NCBI GenBank assembly: GCA_963972425.1
Contig: CAXAUF010000007.1
Span: 1 to 64,000 of the forward strand
Length of the DNA: 64,000 nt
From: Algorimicrobium sp002414705
Lineage (GTDB): Bacteria > Bacteroidota > Bacteroidia > Flavobacteriales > Flavobacteriaceae
Reading direction: 5' to 3'
The stretch's first letter is position 1. Each line of letters starts with the position of its first letter. Position numbers and translations under genes: made by a program. Below the pieces are notes generated by a model that searched no databases, was not told where the DNA came from, and saw only the letters and a program-made list of their open reading frames with translations. Shown here one piece after another: positions 62,891 through 64,000 of the stretch.

Positions 62891-62914
62891 TGGGAAACCG
62901 AAAAATCAATCACG

Positions 62915-64000
62915 TTGTCCAACTATAAAACAGGTATAGAATTCGCTAAAGAATTAGACCAAAACGACCCATTAGCATCCTACAGAGAGCAATTCCATAT
63001 TCCAAAAGATAAGCATGGAAACGTGCTTATTTATCTTTGTGGAAACTCACTAGGACTGCAACCAAAAACCACAAAAAACTACATCAATCAGGAATTAGAA
63101 GATTGGGCTAACTTGGGTGTTGAAGGCCACACGGAAGCAAAAAACCCGTGGCTATCCTATCATGAGTTTTTAACAGAAAGTATGGCTCATGTGGTTGGAG
63201 CAAAACCTATTGAAGTTGTTACCATGAACACGCTAACGGCTAACTTACATTTTATGATGGTTAGTTTTTACAAACCCACAAAATCTCGTTATAAAATTCT
63301 GATTGAAGCAGATGCATTTCCATCTGATAAATATGCTGTAGAATCGCAATTACGCCATCATGGTTTTGATGACAAAGACGGATTAGTACTCTGGAAGGCC
63401 AGAAAAGGCGAAGAATTAGCACGCTACGAAGATTTGGAAGCTATTATGGAAAACCAAGGCGATGAAATAGCTTTGGTTATGATTGGTGGTGTTAATTATT
63501 ATACTGGACAATTTTTCGATTTAAAACGAATTACCAAACTCGGACATAAATACGGTTGCATGGTAGGTTTTGACTGTGCACATGGTGCCGGAAATGTTGA
63601 ACTTAATTTACATGATTCTGGAGCCGATTTTGCCGTTTGGTGTACCTATAAATATTTAAATTCAGGACCAGGAAGTCTTGCAGGAGCTTTTGTACATGAA
63701 CGTCACGCACATGATAAAAACTTAAACCGTTTTACAGGTTGGTGGAGTCATAACAAACAAACACGTTTTAAAATGCGTGATGAATTTGATCAATTATCAG
63801 GTGCTGAAGGTTGGCAACTCTCTAATCCACCAATTCTTTCATTAGCAGCTATTCGTGCATCTTTAGATATTTTTAATGCTATTGGAATTAAAAAACTGAA
63901 TGATAAATCAAGAAAACTGACAGGTTATTTTGAATTTCTGCTTAATGAATTAGGTAATGATGCCATCCGAATAATAACACCTAGCAATCCAAAAGAACGC
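62915..64000 (+). CDS. kynU: kynureninase (5' part, runs off the window)
   Basis: PLP enzyme that cleaves kynurenine to anthranilate and alanine in tryptophan breakdown. The first 362 codons are present; the stop lies beyond the window. The start is a TTG (reads SNYKTGIEFAKELDQNDPLA), since no in-frame ATG precedes the conserved start. Signatures are IYLCGNSLGLQPKTTKNYIN, WLSYHEFLTESMAHVVGAKP, NTLTANLHFMMVSFY, FDCAHGAGNVELNLHDSG and the PLP lysine Lys246 in WCTYKYLNSGPGS. GWWSHNKQTRFKMRDEFD is also typical. No other kynurenine-pathway gene is in the window. Confidence 0.95.
   Translation, partial: MSNYKTGIEFAKELDQNDPLASYREQFHIPKDKHGNVLIYLCGNSLGLQPKTTKNYINQELEDWANLGVEGHTEAKNPWLSYHEFLTESMAHVVGAKPIEVVTMNTLTANLHFMMVSFYKPTKSRYKILIEADAFPSDKYAVESQLRHHGFDDKDGLVLWKARKGEELARYEDLEAIMENQGDEIALVMIGGVNYYTGQFFDLKRITKLGHKYGCMVGFDCAHGAGNVELNLHDSGADFAVWCTYKYLNSGPGSLAGAFVHERHAHDKNLNRFTGWWSHNKQTRFKMRDEFDQLSGAEGWQLSNPPILSLAAIRASLDIFNAIGIKKLNDKSRKLTGYFEFLLNELGNDAIRIITPSNPKER

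Overview
The window is a piece of chromosome from a member of the Bacteroidota, almost certainly a marine-type Flavobacteriaceae. The DNA is visibly AT-rich and genes are separated by short gaps. Many genes are preceded by the Bacteroidota -7 box TAnnTTTG instead of a sigma-70 -10/-35 pair. Lineage markers include an Mpl ligase, a type IX secretion C-terminal sorting domain, Nramp and A2M variants with Bacteroidota features, a LysRS with a C-terminal extension, and several TTG or GTG starts. I cannot name the species. I saw no tRNA, rRNA, CRISPR array, transposase or phage module.

Layout. 0-8.5 kb: putative porin, RNase HII, a large lipoprotein, a nucleoid-associated protein, a TspO-like membrane protein, lipB and a Pmp3-type peptide missed at normal length cut-offs (8171-8329). 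8.5-10.2 kb: lysS. 10.2-14.4 kb: the only clearly accessory stretch, lying between lysS and mpl. It holds a seven-repeat FG-GAP protein, a GNAT, a DUF4476 protein and a two-gene unit whose first member carries an RxxxxH HEPN motif. 14.4-17 kb: mpl and a TPR protein. 17-25.3 kb: secreted functions, namely a 2067-residue alpha-2-macroglobulin with an embedded TonB-plug-like segment, a small secreted protein and an M64 metallopeptidase with a sorting tail. 25.3-31 kb: DUF4136 lipoprotein, K+ channel, obgE, an hpt-adk fusion, purK and purE. 31-38.2 kb: M3 peptidase, an interrupted small secreted protein, an ECF sigma factor with a short CxxA-type protein, a UbiA-like protein and gcvP. 38.3-46.3 kb: KAS III, methyltransferase, GT2, nuclease, valS, DUF1573 protein and a retropepsin/PDZ protein. 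46.4-53.2 kb: frameshifted aminotransferase, murB, ECF sigma/anti-sigma pair, and a GT2-sigma-Nramp coupled operon. 53.2-64 kb: lipA-gap, hybrid histidine kinase, lpxK, Nif3/Zn-ribbon-like pair, msrA, methyltransferase, lipoprotein and the start of kynU.

Most of the window is housekeeping. The best candidate for something undescribed is 12.1-14.5 kb. Two short remnants of the 3' end of mpl lie downstream of the intact gene in the same orientation, and each is separated from the next copy by one inserted segment. The innermost segment, the HEPN pair, is itself bounded by a near-perfect inverted repeat of the form GTTAGGTAAAAT...ATTTTGCCTAAC, which resembles integron-cassette boundaries. The FG-GAP gene nearby has a similar but weaker inverted-repeat frame. 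This looks like a cassette or integration hotspot at the mpl 3' end without a local integrase. Other points worth checking are the TonB-plug insertion in the A2M protein, the Hpt-Adk fusion, a single-base frameshift in an aminotransferase, an in-frame TAG in a small secreted protein, an Nramp relative without the DPGN motif, and a C4-zinc-ribbon family protein with no cysteines.
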